Assembly: GCF_000611645.1 (NCBI RefSeq)
Contig: NW_014012871.1
Location: 1-19,944 of the forward strand
Length of the DNA: 19,944 nt
Direction of reading: 5' to 3'
Source of the DNA: Monoraphidium neglectum
Lineage: Eukaryota; Chlorophyta; Chlorophyceae; Sphaeropleales; Selenastraceae
A program made the position numbers and the translations under genes. How positions within the stretch are numbered: the first letter of the stretch is position 1; the number at the start of each line of letters is the position of its first letter. Of the stretch, positions 7,826 through 17,569 are shown one piece after another. Below the pieces are notes generated by a model that had not been told where the DNA came from, did no database searches, and saw nothing but the letters and a program-made list of their open reading frames with translations.

Positions 7826-9887
7826 TCAGCGCGGCGAGCCCCTGGCCCCCAGCAGCTCAGCGTCGCTGCAGTCCAGCACCACCTCCAGCGGCCACCCACG
7901 CGCCGCCGCGGCGCCGCTGCACGGCGTCCACGCACTCCCGCGTCACACGCCAGGTGTCTGTCAGTGTGACCTTGGTCAAGCTCTTGGGCCGCCTCGCCTC
8001 CAGCATGTCCAGGCACGAGTTGGTAAAGGCCTCGTCACCCAGCTCGCCGGCGTGGCCCTCCTTCAGCTGCACGGGAGGGCGCGTCGCCGCAGGGGCCATG
8101 TCCGATCAGGGCCAAGGCAGCGCGCGCGATTAGTGTCTCCCCGCGAGCAACGAACGCCGGACAATCCGCCGTCCGTGCAGCAAGCAGTCCGACACCAGCA
8201 CGTGCGCCCGATGCACGCCGCCCGGTGGGCGGTGTTCGATCGCACCTCCAGTTCCTGGAGGTTCCTGAAGTAGAGCAGCAGGGCCACCACGCGTACGAGC
8301 GGCGCCTCGCTTGCAAAGTAGCGCAGCCGCAGCCGTCGCAGCCCTGTGCACGTGCCTGCCGCTGCGATGAGCGCAAGGGCCGCGTCCGGCTGTTCGGCCA
8401 CGCTCAAGGACAGCCCGACAAGGTGGACATCGCCACTCAAATTGTAGAGGAGGGTGAGAAGGGCATCCTTGACGGTTAAGTTGTCGTCATTGTCGGCGGT
8501 CAGGTCCAGCTGGTCATGGATCTCGCAAGTGTGGAGGTCCAGCCAGTCTACCCACAAGAAGCTGTGGCGGCCGCTGTGGCAGAAGTCCTGCGCGTATGTG
8601 CAAAGCGGTGCGGCGCCGGTGTCGCGCGCGCGCGCGCGCGCGTCTGCGCGTGAGCGTCTACGTCCCAGTGAGCCTGCGTGCTCTGGTATTGTTGATGTGG
8701 CACCACTGCGCCGCGTGGTTTTGCCATGTAAAGCGTGCTGCTATCAACAACAGCGGAAGCAGCCAGCGAGCTCCCCCATTCAGCGGCCCAACAGCAGCAC
8801 AGCATGCGGCACGCCACCAGCACACCAGCATCCAGCATGCCCACATGATCCAGCAGCGGCTGAAGACAGACCGCTGGCAACCCCCGCCCCTGCGCACCTT
8901 GAATGCGCCCCGCAGCGCCAGCTCCCGCAGAAAGCCGGCCACAGGGGCTAGTACGGCAGCCTCATCCACCTTGGATGGCGCCAGCTCCAGCCTCCGCACC
9001 TCTGGCACCAACAACGCCAGGTTGTACGAGAAGCCCGGGTCGAACGCCGCGGCCAGAGTGCGGAGCTGCGGGAACTGGGCGGTGCACTCATCAGAGGCGG
9101 CAATGCTGGCAGCTTCCAGGCGCGTCAGCTGCGGCGCCGCCGAGGCCACCGCCTCCAGGTGACCCTGCGCCAGGCTGGCCGCCGGCAGCGACAGGTGGAC
9201 CAGCCCAGTGGCGGCCGAGAGCGCAGGCCCAAAGGGAAGCTGCTCGTTGACCCTGTTCGCAAAGCTGCAGCGCAGCTGAGTCAACTGCCCCAGCCCCGCA
9301 GCGGCAATGCCTGCGAGCTGCGAGCTCAGCAGGATGGACCCCGCTCCCTCCAGCACCTGGCGCCGCAGGCCGGTCAGTTGCATGCCGGCCGACCCGGTCG
9401 GCCACATGCCGACCAGCTGCAGCTCGGTCAGCGCCGTCAGCCCCTTGACCCAGCCCGTTGCGGCATGGTGGAAACGCGACGCGGCGCCCACGGATATCAC
9501 CAGCGACCGCAGCTGCGTCAGCGCGCCGAGCGCGGCAACGGACTCCGGCCGCCACTCGACGAGCTGTGGGGCCTGGTCGCGTGCAGGGGCTGCCGTCGGG
9601 TGGAATGCGACGCGCAGGGATGTCAGGCCAGTCAGGCTGGCCAGCCTGGCCGCCGTGTCGCGATACAGGACACCGTTGGTGTCCTCCAGAGAGATGCTGA
9701 GACCCTCGAGCCCGGGGCACAGCGCGGCCAGCGCAGGCACGCAGGTCGAGGGGCAGCCGTCCACGTGCTTGACGCCGCGCCACCGTGCAGTGGCGGCGTC
9801 CGGGCCTGCTGCGCCTGCCCATGTGTACATCAAGCCCAGCAGGCTCGCTGTACCCTCCGGATGGTGGGCATCAAACCGCTTGGGGCC
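7826..9887 (-). pseudogene. F-box/LRR copy B: lacks exons 1-2 and frameshifted
   Basis: Recognisable exons are 9887-8898 (exon 3, 990 nt), 8587-8246 (exon 4, 342 nt) and 8066-7857 (exon 5). The exon-3 acceptor (CAG|GGCCCC) is still there, but about 45 nt into intron 2 the sequence jumps straight to the distal upstream block seen before A, C and D. The F-box exon, the MATRCE exon and the proximal promoter are missing, about 700 bp relative to A. Exon 5 has an extra base at about 7900-7912, so the frame ends in GLQRR at 7857 instead of the shared ending at 7826. The LRR exons remain open: LTGLTSLRVAF, LTALTELQLVG, ATGLVHLSLP and GLRRLRLRY. A shortened LRR-only protein from the ATG at 9830 is possible, but no promoter evidence supports it. 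Decay may be recent because exons 3 and 4 carry no stops. Confidence 0.72.
8623..8642. repeat. (CG)10 dinucleotide tract
   Basis: Ten perfect CG units lie inside intron 3 of copy B and are followed by further alternating purine-pyrimidine sequence. The matching introns of A, C and D lack this run, so it expanded in B only. Such tracts can adopt Z-DNA and are unstable. Confidence 0.85.
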
Positions 9888-10370
9888 CTGTGGGTTACGA
9901 TAAGGTATTCAAGGGAGGCGCACGCTCATTGCGGTGAAGCCTGGTCACTTAGTCACAGTCAGATTGCGGTCAACAGGCTCCTCACAACGAACCTACGTTG
10001 TGTTGCCTCGCTAAAGAGGGGTTGGTCGCAGAGGGGCCATCCTGTTCTTGTTGAACATACTGCCAGGATGGGGGCGAGCTCTTGCATTGCCACCGGAAAC
10101 CGATGCAGCAGCTACTGGCGCTGGTGAGGCACAACAGGCCCAGTCTGTGTGTGGCATCTGGCCAGCTGAGGCCTCTGCCTTTCTTACAAATGACATTAGG
10201 GTTTGCGTTTCCTAAGACCCAAGAAGCTGACATCACACAGGCATGACCCGACCCACCATCTGAGACAGGGCAAGCCATTGGGGAAGAGCGCTTGGTCTGC
10301 CGCATGCTGCACAATATAGTATAGAAACCGTGCAATCCATACAGGCAACACTCCAGACAGAGCGCGGTGG
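9888..10370 (-). promoter_or_regulatory. remnant upstream region of copy B and 3' flank of copy C
   Basis: From 9888 to about 9936 the sequence resembles intron 2 of copy A (shared CACGCTCAT). From about 9937 (CTGGTCACTTAG, then AGATTGCGGTCAACAGGCTC) it matches the distal upstream block of A and C. The conserved element is at 10153-10178 and a telo-box-like TTAGGGTTT at 10196-10204. The rest is the 3' flank of C, very close to that of D. No gene is seen. Confidence 0.5.
10153..10178. promoter_or_regulatory. conserved upstream element, copy 2 (B)
   Basis: GGCATCTGGCCAGCTGAGGC plus the next bases match the C element exactly over 26 nt. It is retained even though copy B has lost its first two exons. 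Confidence 0.45.
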
Positions 10371-10375
10371 TTACA
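10371..10375 (-). terminator. TGTAA poly(A) signal of LRR copy C
   Basis: TGTAA on the minus strand, 58 nt beyond the copy C stop at 10433, in the same GGTGTAACC context as in A and D. Confidence 0.7.
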
Positions 10376-10432
10376 CCTTTACCAACCCAGAAGTTGACAG
10401 CCACAAAAAGGACCACGGGCACTAGGGGCCAG

Positions 10433-13111
10433 TCAGCGCGGGGAGCCCCTGGCCCCCAGCAGCTCCGCGTCGCTGCAGTCCAGCACCACCTCCAGCGGCC
10501 ACCCACGCGCAGCCGCGCGGCGCTGCACGGCGTCCACGCACTCCCGCGTCACACACCAGGTGTCTGTCAGTGTGACCTTGGTCAGGCTCTTGGGCCGCCC
10601 CGCCTCCAGCAGGTCGAGGCACGAGTCGTCGAAGGACTCATCACACATGGAGCTGGTGGGGCCCTCCTCCAACTGGACGGGAGGAGGCGGCGCGCACCAT
10701 CAGCGTGTCTCAGCAAGCAGGATTGAGACTAGCACGAATGGTGCGTCAAGCGGCGGCTTGCGGTCTGCCACCCGTGCAGCCAGCAATCCGACACCAGCGC
10801 GTACGGGTGATGCATGCTGCGCGGTATAAGGGGGCTGCTGCGATCACACCTCGAGTTCCTCGAGGCCCCGGAAGTAGAGCAGCAGGCCCACCACGCGGTC
10901 GAGCGGCACCAGGCTGGCGACATAGCGCAGCCGCAGCCGTTGCAGCCCTGAGAACGTGCCTGCAGCTGCGACCAGAGAAAGAGCCGCGTCGGGCTGGTGG
11001 GCCACCGTCAAGGACAGCTGGGCCATGAACCCGAGACCGCCTAGATTGCTGAGGAGCTCGAGCAGGACATCCCTAACCATGGTTTTCTTGTCAATAGGGG
11101 CGGCAAGATCCAGCTGGTCAGAGATCTCGAAAGTTGTGGCGTCCACACAGCCAACCCACGAGAAGCTGTCGCGGCCGTTGCGGCAAAAGTCCTGTGAGCG
11201 GTCGGGGTGCCAGAGTTGCGTGCGTGCGTGCTTTTCGCGCGTGAGCATCTGAGTGCTAGCGAGCGTACACGGTCTCCTACTGCCATTGTGGGGACATGGT
11301 GGTGTGACATGAGGTGGCCTTCGCCATGTGGAGCGTGCTGCCGTGATGAACAGCAGAAGCAGCCAGCGCGGTTCTCTGATGAATAGCTCAACAGCAGCTC
11401 AGCGTCTGTCACGCCACCCTCACACCAGCATCCAGTATCCCCATATGGCTCAGCAGTGGCCGAATTGTTGCAACCGCTGGCACGAACCCCGCCCCCGTGC
11501 ACCTTGAATGCGCCCCGCATCGCCAGCTCCTGTAGAGTGCCTGCCGCAGAAGTTATTATGTCCTCCTCGTCCACCTTGGACGGCGCCAGCTCCAGCCTCT
11601 GCAGCTGCGGCGCCAACAAACCAAGGTTGTAATTATAGCCTGGGCCAAACGCCGCCGCCAGGGTGCACAGTTTTGGGAACTCGGCGGTGCACTCATCAGA
11701 GGCGGTGATGCTGGCGGCTTCCAGGCGCGTCAGCTGCGGCGCCGCCGAGGCCAGCGCCTCCAGGTGACCCTGCGCCAGGCGGGCCGCCGGCAGCGACAGG
11801 TCGACCAGCCCAGCGACGGCCGCGAGCGCAGGTCCAAAGGGGAGCGGCTGTCCAGCCCGGTCAAACCAAGAGGTGCAGCGCAGCTGAGTCAACTGCGCCA
11901 GCCCCGCAGCGGCGATGCCTGTGAGCTGCGAGCTCAGCCCGATGGCCCCCACTCCTTCCAGCACCAGGCGCCGCAGGCCAGTCGGTTGCGCGGTGACCGC
12001 TGGCAACAAGCCGACCAGCTGCAGCTCAGTCAGAGCCGTCAGCCCCTTGACCCAGTCCGCCCATGAGTGAAAACCCAGCGACGCGCCGCCCGTGAAGACC
12101 ACCAGCGACCGCAGCCGCGTCAGGGCCCTGAGCGCGGCAACGGACTCTCGCCGCCAGAAGGAGAGATGCGCGCCCTTGCCGCAGGCCGGGTCCTCTGTTC
12201 TGTTGAAGGCGATGCGCAGGGACGTGAGGCCAGTCAGGCTGGCCAGCGCGGCCGCCGCGTCGTGAAACAGGACGCCGTTGGAGTCCTGCAGGGAAATGCT
12301 GAGTGCCTCGAGCCCCGGGCACAGCGCGGCCAGCGCAGGCACGCAGGTCGAGGGGCAGCCGTATACGTGCTTGACGCCGCGCCAGCATGCAGGGGCGCCG
12401 TCCGGGCCTGGTGCAACGCCCCAAGTGCACATCAGGCGCAGCAGCCTCATAGTGCCCTCCAAATGGGACCGAGACAGCCGGTGGCCCTGATTTGCAACGA
12501 CACAGCCGAGGGGACAGATAGAGGGGAAGACATGCCCTCAAGTGGGTGGGACCAGTCACCCAGTGCTATGCCTGCTTGAATTTTACAAGGGATGCGCAGC
12601 GGTGGTGACACTGCGGGGGCCCCATGTGCACGAGCTGTGCGTCGCAAGCGCGATTCATGCATGACCCCACCCCACCTGGTGGAAACACAGCCTGCTGGCA
12701 TTCGGAAATCGCTGCATCAGCGCCGCCAGACGTGCCCCTGGCAGCCCGCAACGGTCGGCCCTGTTCAAGCTGAACAGCGAGATTGCCACACGCACTGCGC
12801 ACGTGTCTGCGCCCGCACGCAGCTTTGAGTGCGCTGCTCGCATCGACCGCAGGTCGGCGTTGCCCCCGTTGGCCACATGCTGCACGATGCGCAGCAGCAC
12901 TTCTTCGGGCAATGTTGTCAGAATCGCCTGCGGAGCGAATGGGTGTCGATCATGATGAGCCTGCCAAACACGAACTCCTTGAAAACCGCGGTCTAGGCGG
13001 GAGATCGCGCTCCAGCCCAAGGCCTGTTGAAACACTTTAAGTGCCAGCAATGTACGTCGTACTCGATGACGCGTAAGGCTCAACCACACTCACCTCACAG
13101 CGCGTCTCCAT
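10433..13111 (-). CDS. F-box/leucine-rich-repeat protein, copy C (apparently intact, 5 exons)
   Basis: Exons are 13111-13094, 12927-12676, 12486-11503, 11191-10850 and 10672-10433, all phase 0, joining to 611 aa. Exon 1 encodes METRCE. The F-box segment in exon 2 is AILTTLPEEVLLRIVQHV...DLRSMRAAHSKLRAGAD. Exon 3 begins GHRLSRSHLEGTMRLLRLM and carries repeats such as LTGLTSLRIAF, LTRLRSLVVFTG, LTALTELQLVG, GLVDLSLPAARL and LQRLELAPSK. Exon 4 begins DFCRNGRDSFSWVG and contains GLQRLRLRYVAS. Exon 5 ends with LTKVTLTDTW and WPLEVVLDCSDAELLGARG. Every splice site fits GT-AG. Compared with A, exon 4 is two codons shorter. It is the best reference copy of the family in this window. The likely role is SCF substrate recognition; the substrate is unknown. 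Confidence 0.76.
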
Positions 13112-13672
13112 GTTGCGATGCAGCCAGATCAAGATGTGAGACCGGCGGATGTTGGCGACTTTGCTGGTTCCGTTGGACTGCTGTCATCACGTGCCTGTAC
13201 ACACTTGCTAAGTCACCGGTGCATCCGAGGACCGTATCATGCCCTGTCACTTGACTACGACCTGGTCACCTGATTGCGGTCGACGGGCTCCTCACAGCAC
13301 AAGCCTCGCTAAAGTGGGGTTGGTTGCAGCGGGGCCACCCTGTGATTATGAAACGTACTGCCAGGATGGGGGCAAGCCCTTTAATACCCAGCACAAAACG
13401 ATGCAGCTACTGGCCCGGGTGAGGCACAATTTGAACAGGCCTAGTCTGTGTGTGGCATCTGGCCAGCTGAGGCCTCTGCCTACCTAACAAAAGACATCAG
13501 AGTTTGCAATTTCTTAAGCCCCAAGAAGCTGTCATCACAGACGCATGACCCGACCCACCATCTGAGGCAGGGCAAGCAACAGGGGAAGAGCGCTTGGTAT
13601 GCCGCATGCTGCACAATCTAGTCTAGGAACCGTGCAATCCATACAGGCAACACTCCAGACAGAGCACGGCGG
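13112..13672 (-). promoter_or_regulatory. upstream region of copy C and 3' flank of copy D
   Basis: Just upstream of the C ATG is the shared leader (CGCCGGTCTCACATCTTGATCTG-type on the minus strand, with a few differences between copies). Then come GACCTGGTCACCTGATTGCG (13259-13278) and the 26-nt element at 13454-13479. The telo-box seen in the other two intergenic regions has decayed to CATCAGAGTTTG here. From about 13500 to 13672 is the D 3' flank, nearly identical to the C one. No gene is seen. Confidence 0.5.
13454..13479. promoter_or_regulatory. conserved upstream element, copy 3 (C)
   Basis: The same 26-nt element as at 10153, with the CTGGCCAG palindrome overlapping CAGCTG, 343 nt upstream of the C start codon. 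Confidence 0.45.
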
Positions 13673-13677
13673 TTACA
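13673..13677 (-). terminator. TGTAA poly(A) signal of LRR copy D
   Basis: TGTAA on the minus strand, 57 nt beyond the copy D stop at 13734, in a context matching copies A and C. Confidence 0.7.
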
Positions 13678-13733
13678 CCTGCATCAATCTACAGCCCACG
13701 AGCCACAGAACGACCACACGCACCAGGGGCCAG

Positions 13734-16437
13734 TCAGCGCGGGAAGCCCCTGGCCCCCAGCAGCTCCGCGTCGCTGCACTCCAGCACCACCTCCAGCGGC
13801 CACCCCCGCGCCGCCGCGCGCCGCTGCACGGCGTCCACGCACTCCCGCGTCACGCCCCAGGTGTCTGTCAGTGTGACCTTGGTCAGGCTCTTGGGCCGCC
13901 CCGCCTCCAGCAGGTTGAGGCATGAGTCGTCGAAGGCCTCGTCATCCAGCACGCTGCAGGGACTCTCCTCCAGCTGCACGGGGGGGAGGGGGAGGGGGGT
14001 CGCCGCAGGGGCCATGTCCGAGCAGGGCCGAGGCGGCGTGCTCCGTCAGTGGCTCGCGCAAGTCACGCATGTGGCCCGCCATCCGTGCAGCAGGCACTCT
14101 GACACCAGCGCCTGCGGCTGATGCATGCCGCTCGGTGCGCCGGGGTTGCTGCGATCGTACCTCCAATTCCTCGAGGTGTCGAAAGTACAGCAGCAGGCCC
14201 ACCACGCAGTCCAGCGGCTCCTGGCTGGCGGCGTAGCGTAGCCGCAGCCGTTGCAGCCCTGAGCACGTGCCAGTAGCTGCAACCAGCCCTAGAGCCACGT
14301 CTGGCTGCTGGGCCATGGCCAAGGACAGCCCGGGGAGGTAGGTGACACCACCTATGTTGCTGAGGAGCTCGAGCACGACATCCTTGACGGTTGTGTTGTC
14401 ATCAATGTCATCGGCAAGATTGAGGTGATCATAGATTTCAAAGTTGTCGACTTCTATCCATTTGACCCACGAGAAGCTGTTGCGGCCGTCACGGCAGAAG
14501 TCGTGTGCGTGCATGCAAGTGATGGGGGCGCCGGTGTTGCATGAGCGCGTGCTTTTGAGCGCAAACACTTGCATCCCAGGGAGCGCGCATGCTCTCGTAC
14601 TGGCGCCGCGGCGCCATGGCACCGCAAGATAAGCTGGCAGTTGCCGTGAGGAGCGTGCTGCGGTGATGAGCAGCGGAGGCATCCAGCGAGCTTCTCCACT
14701 CAACGGCCCAACAGCAGCTCAGCAACCGGCACGCAACACTCACACCAGCGCGCAGCATCCCCCATGCCTCAATAGCCGCAGCACCGGTCTGATTGCGGGT
14801 AACCCCTGGCACCGCGCACCTGAAATGCGCCCCGCAGCGCCAGCTCCCGCAGAGTGGCTGCCGCGGGCGCTACTATGGCACCCATGGCCACCTTGGATGG
14901 CGCCAGCTCAAGCCTCAGCAGTCCAGGCGCCAACAACGCCAGGTTGTACGCAAAGCCCGGGTCAAACGCCGCAGCCAGGGTGCAGAGCTGCGGGAACTGG
15001 GCGGTGCAGTCATCAGACGCGGCGATGCTGGCGGCTTCCAGGCGCGTCAGCTGTGGCGCCGCCGAGGCCAGCGCCTCCAGGTGACCCTGCGCCAGGCTGG
15101 CCGCCGGCAGCGACAGGTGGACCAGCCCAGTGGCGGCCGCGAGCGCAGGCCCAAAGGGAAGCGGCTCGCCGGCCCTGTTGGAAGAGGTGCAGCGCAGCTG
15201 GGTCAGCTGCCCCAGCCCCGCGGCGGCGATGGCTGCGAACTGGTCGCGCAGCCAGAAGTCCCCCCCTCCTTGCGGCGCCAGGCGCCGCAGGCCAGTCAGT
15301 TGCGTGTGGGCCATCGGCAGCCTGTTCGCCAGCTCCAGCTCGGTCAGCGCCGTCAGCCCCTTGACCCAGGCTGACGATGTGTAGCAGCGCTGCGGCGCGC
15401 CGCCCAGGAAGACCACCAGCGACCGCAGCCGCGTCAGGGCCCCGAGCGCAGCAACACACTCCGGCCGCCAGGCGGAGGGCTGCACGCCCGTTCCGCGGGC
15501 CGGGTCCTCTGTTCTGTTGAAGGCGATGCGCAGAGACGTGAGGCCAGTCAGGCTGGCCAGCGAGGCCGCCGTGTCGTGGTACAGGTCGCCGTTTGAGTCC
15601 TCCAGGGAGATGCTGAGCTCCGCAAGCCCCGGGCACAGCGCAGACAGCGCAGGCACGCAGGCCGAGGGGCAGCCGTCTACGTGCTTCACGCTTCGCCACT
15701 GTGGAGGGGTGGCGTCCGGGCCTGGTGCAACGGCCCAAGCGCACATGAAGCGCAGCAGCTTCGATGTGCCCTCCAAATGGTGAGAGTTATACCGCTGGTG
15801 GCCCTGTGACGCGCAAAGCAATGCCCAAGGGGATTAGCGGGGTGGCATGCATTTATGCAGATCGAACCAGTCATTTAGTACTGTGCAAGCCTGCTTGAAC
15901 AAGTCAAGAGGGGGTTCACAGCAGCGAGACCGCAGCGGGGGCCGCATGTACATGAGCCACATGTCGCAGGCGCGCCTCATGCGATGAACATCACCCCCAC
16001 CTGGTAAAAGCACAGCCTGCTGGCATTTGGAAACCGTTGCATCAGCGCCGCCAGCCGCGCCCCTGGCAGCCCACAACGGTCAGCCTTGTCCAAGCTGCCC
16101 AGTGAGGTTGCCACGCGCACAGCGCACGTGTCAGCGGCTGCGCGCAGCTTTGAGTGTGCTGCTCGCATCGACCGCAGGTCGGCGTTGCCCCCGTTGGCCA
16201 CATGCTGCACCATGCGCAGCAGCACCTCTTCAGGCAACGTTGTCAGAGTGGCCTGTGGGGCGAATGGGCTTCTTCAATAATGAGCCCGGTATACAAGACG
16301 GCCGTTCAATCCGCGATCTAGGCGGGAGATCGCACTGCAGCCCGCGGCCTTTCAAACGACTTTGATGAGCAGCAGTGCAAAGTCGCACTCGATGATGCGC
16401 GGGGCTCAACGACACGCACCTCACAGCGGGTCGCCAT
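13734..16437 (-). CDS. F-box/leucine-rich-repeat protein, copy D (5 exons; one defective splice acceptor)
   Basis: Exons by homology are 16437-16420, 16252-16001, 15803-14820, 14502-14161 and 13973-13734. If joined they give 611 aa with no stop. Exon 1 is MATRCE. The F-box is ATLTTLPEEVLLRMVQHV...DLRSMRAAHSKLRAAAD. Exon 3 has LTGLTSLRIAF, LTRLRSLVVFLG, LTALTELELAN, GLVHLSLPAASL and LLRLELAPSK. Exon 4 starts DFCRDGRNSFSWVK. Exon 5 has LTKVTLTDTWGVTREC and ends ELLGARGFPR. The acceptor before exon 4, GCGCAG|GAC in A and B, reads CACAC|GAC here, so the canonical AG is lost through a single base at 14503. The next AG (AACAG|CTTC, inside exon 4) is out of phase. An in-frame TGA in the D intron 1 shows that the sequence before the F-box is not coding in this copy. 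It may be a freshly damaged gene, or it may splice in an unusual way. Confidence 0.68.
14503..14504 (-). other. mutated intron-3 acceptor (AC in place of AG) in copy D
   Basis: On the minus strand the two intron bases before GACTTCTGCC are AC. Copies A, B and C all have AG at this exact position. The donor (CAG|GTGCGC at 14819) is normal, so a U12 AT-AC intron is not indicated. Confidence 0.75.
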
Positions 16438-16860
16438 GCTGCAGTGCATTCAGATCAATGATGTGAGATCCGCGGCTGTCAGCGACCTTGCTGGTTTGAA
16501 CGGACAGCTGCAAGCATGCTGGCACAGATCTGCTGCAGTCACCAGTCCCAATGACTGCATCATGCTGCCCTGTCACCTGACCGTCACCCGGTCACCTGCT
16601 TGCAGACGTCAGTCCCTCGCCGCTGAAAACGCTGCTAGTGGGGCACGCTACTGGTGGGTTCTCCAGGGCCGAAGACATCCGTGGCATCTGGCCAGCTGAG
16701 TCCTCGGCCTTTGTGAGCCGTTCACGCCCTGCATCGAGACTGTGGCCCTCGCTCTCTGCGGCCACCTGCAACCCCAATATCAAGCCTGACACCGACCTTC
16801 CGTTGCCTGCTGCACGATGCAAATTGCTACATACACTGGTCAATGCACGCACTGCATAAG
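16438..16860 (-). promoter_or_regulatory. upstream region of copy D
   Basis: The leader shared with A and C (GATCTCACATCATTGATCTG on the minus strand) lies directly before the ATG. The block with TGCCCTGTCACCTGACCGTC (16564-16583) matches the GCCCTGTCACCTGA block of A, and the conserved element follows at 16683-16708. Similarity to the other units fades after about 16710, which marks the right end of the array. Confidence 0.5.
16683..16708. promoter_or_regulatory. conserved upstream element, copy 4 (D)
   Basis: GGCATCTGGCCAGCTGAG followed by TCCTCGGC. It is the most divergent at its right end, 246 nt upstream of the D start codon. Confidence 0.45.
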
Positions 16861-17569
16861 AATCAAGCAGAACCAAGGTCGCTCAAGCATACATACACCG
16901 CCGAGGGGTCCCCGATCGGGCGCGGGTGTGCGGCTGATGTGCGCAAGCCAGAGGACTGCAAAGGCGAGGCGTTGGAGAGGCGGGTGGCGCCCGGAGCGCC
17001 TGCGCCATCGATGACACGGCCGCTGCGCATGCTGGCCTGCGCGGCGACAACGCCATATGAGAATCCGAGCAGTGCCCCAGTGGGCCGTGGCAGTGATGTG
17101 CGTGATTGCAGCAAAAGCACACCGGGCGTACCCACAAAGGCAAGCACGAGGGCACTCGCATACGTGTGACCGAAACCTCCTACGTGCGGATGCAAATGCA
17201 CACGTCAGGCATGCGGTGCATGCTGAACCGGTTTCAGCCCAAATCAGGCTATTTGCAGACGCATGCATTCAAGCAGGGCACTCGAGCAGGGCGCTCGTTT
17301 GCGTGGCGTGTCAGGCGATGAGCCAATAGAAACACATAACACGAAGCGCCGCGAGGGGGCGGCCTGCCACTCCTAGCGTGCGTTTATGACAGCGGGAACA
17401 CCCGTTGCGCGCACAAGCATGAATTTTCACCCGCATTCGGGCCGAAAGCCATAAGCATCTTCCCAAGCCCCAGCGGGCCGAAGATTGCAGCACACAACAG
17501 GCTGCATTGTTTGCCGCGCCCCCCGGCCTCTGATGAGCACATGGATGCGACGCGCCACCGCCCCACCGA
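16861..17569. other. intergenic, no supported gene
   Basis: This stretch lies between the right edge of the LRR array and the 3' end of the dikinase gene. A minus-strand frame at 16863-17201 would encode about 112 aa with hydrophobic stretches (ALVLAFVGTPGVLLLQ, GALLGFSYGVVAAQ), but antisense frames are also open, codon use is weak, and there is no flanking splice or poly(A) support. No TGTAA was found on the minus strand after the dikinase stop. Confidence 0.4.

Larger units (their letters stand above)
4400..16710 (-). repeat. tandem array of four F-box/LRR gene units (A-D), about 3 kb each
   Basis: Four direct copies of one unit lie head to tail on the minus strand. Their stop codons are at 4519, 7826 (ancestral site; now 7857), 10433 and 13734. 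The spacings are about 3.31, 2.61 and 3.30 kb; the short spacing belongs to copy B, which carries a deletion. Exons, introns, 5' leader, upstream element and 3' flank with its poly(A) signal are all recognisable between copies, so the duplicated unit included its regulatory DNA. Exon sizes and phase-0 junctions are kept. The divergence between copies suggests duplication that is not very recent, overlaid with blocks of near identity. Confidence 0.88.

Noticed and set aside
8658..9833. 391-codon frame in copy B read as an intact gene
   Set aside because: It keeps intron 3 sequence after GAFK and has no F-box exon; the copy is better read as a decayed five-exon gene.
9159..10127. Plus-strand 322-codon frame
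   Set aside because: It is antisense to LRR exon 3 of copy B and intergenic DNA. Similar antisense frames occur in the other copies because of codon bias.
11041..12462. Single 473-codon frame in copy C
   Set aside because: It covers exon 3 but then reads through intron 3 into the wrong frame of exon 4. The spliced model matches A, B and D.
16253..16419. Reading intron 1 of copy D as coding sequence before the F-box
   Set aside because: An in-frame TGA interrupts it and there is no ATG. The MATRCE exon with GT-AG splicing fits all three intact 5' ends.
4400..16710. CRISPR array or transposon-borne repeats
   Set aside because: The repeats are 3-kb gene units with no short spacers, terminal inverted repeats, target-site duplications or transposase.
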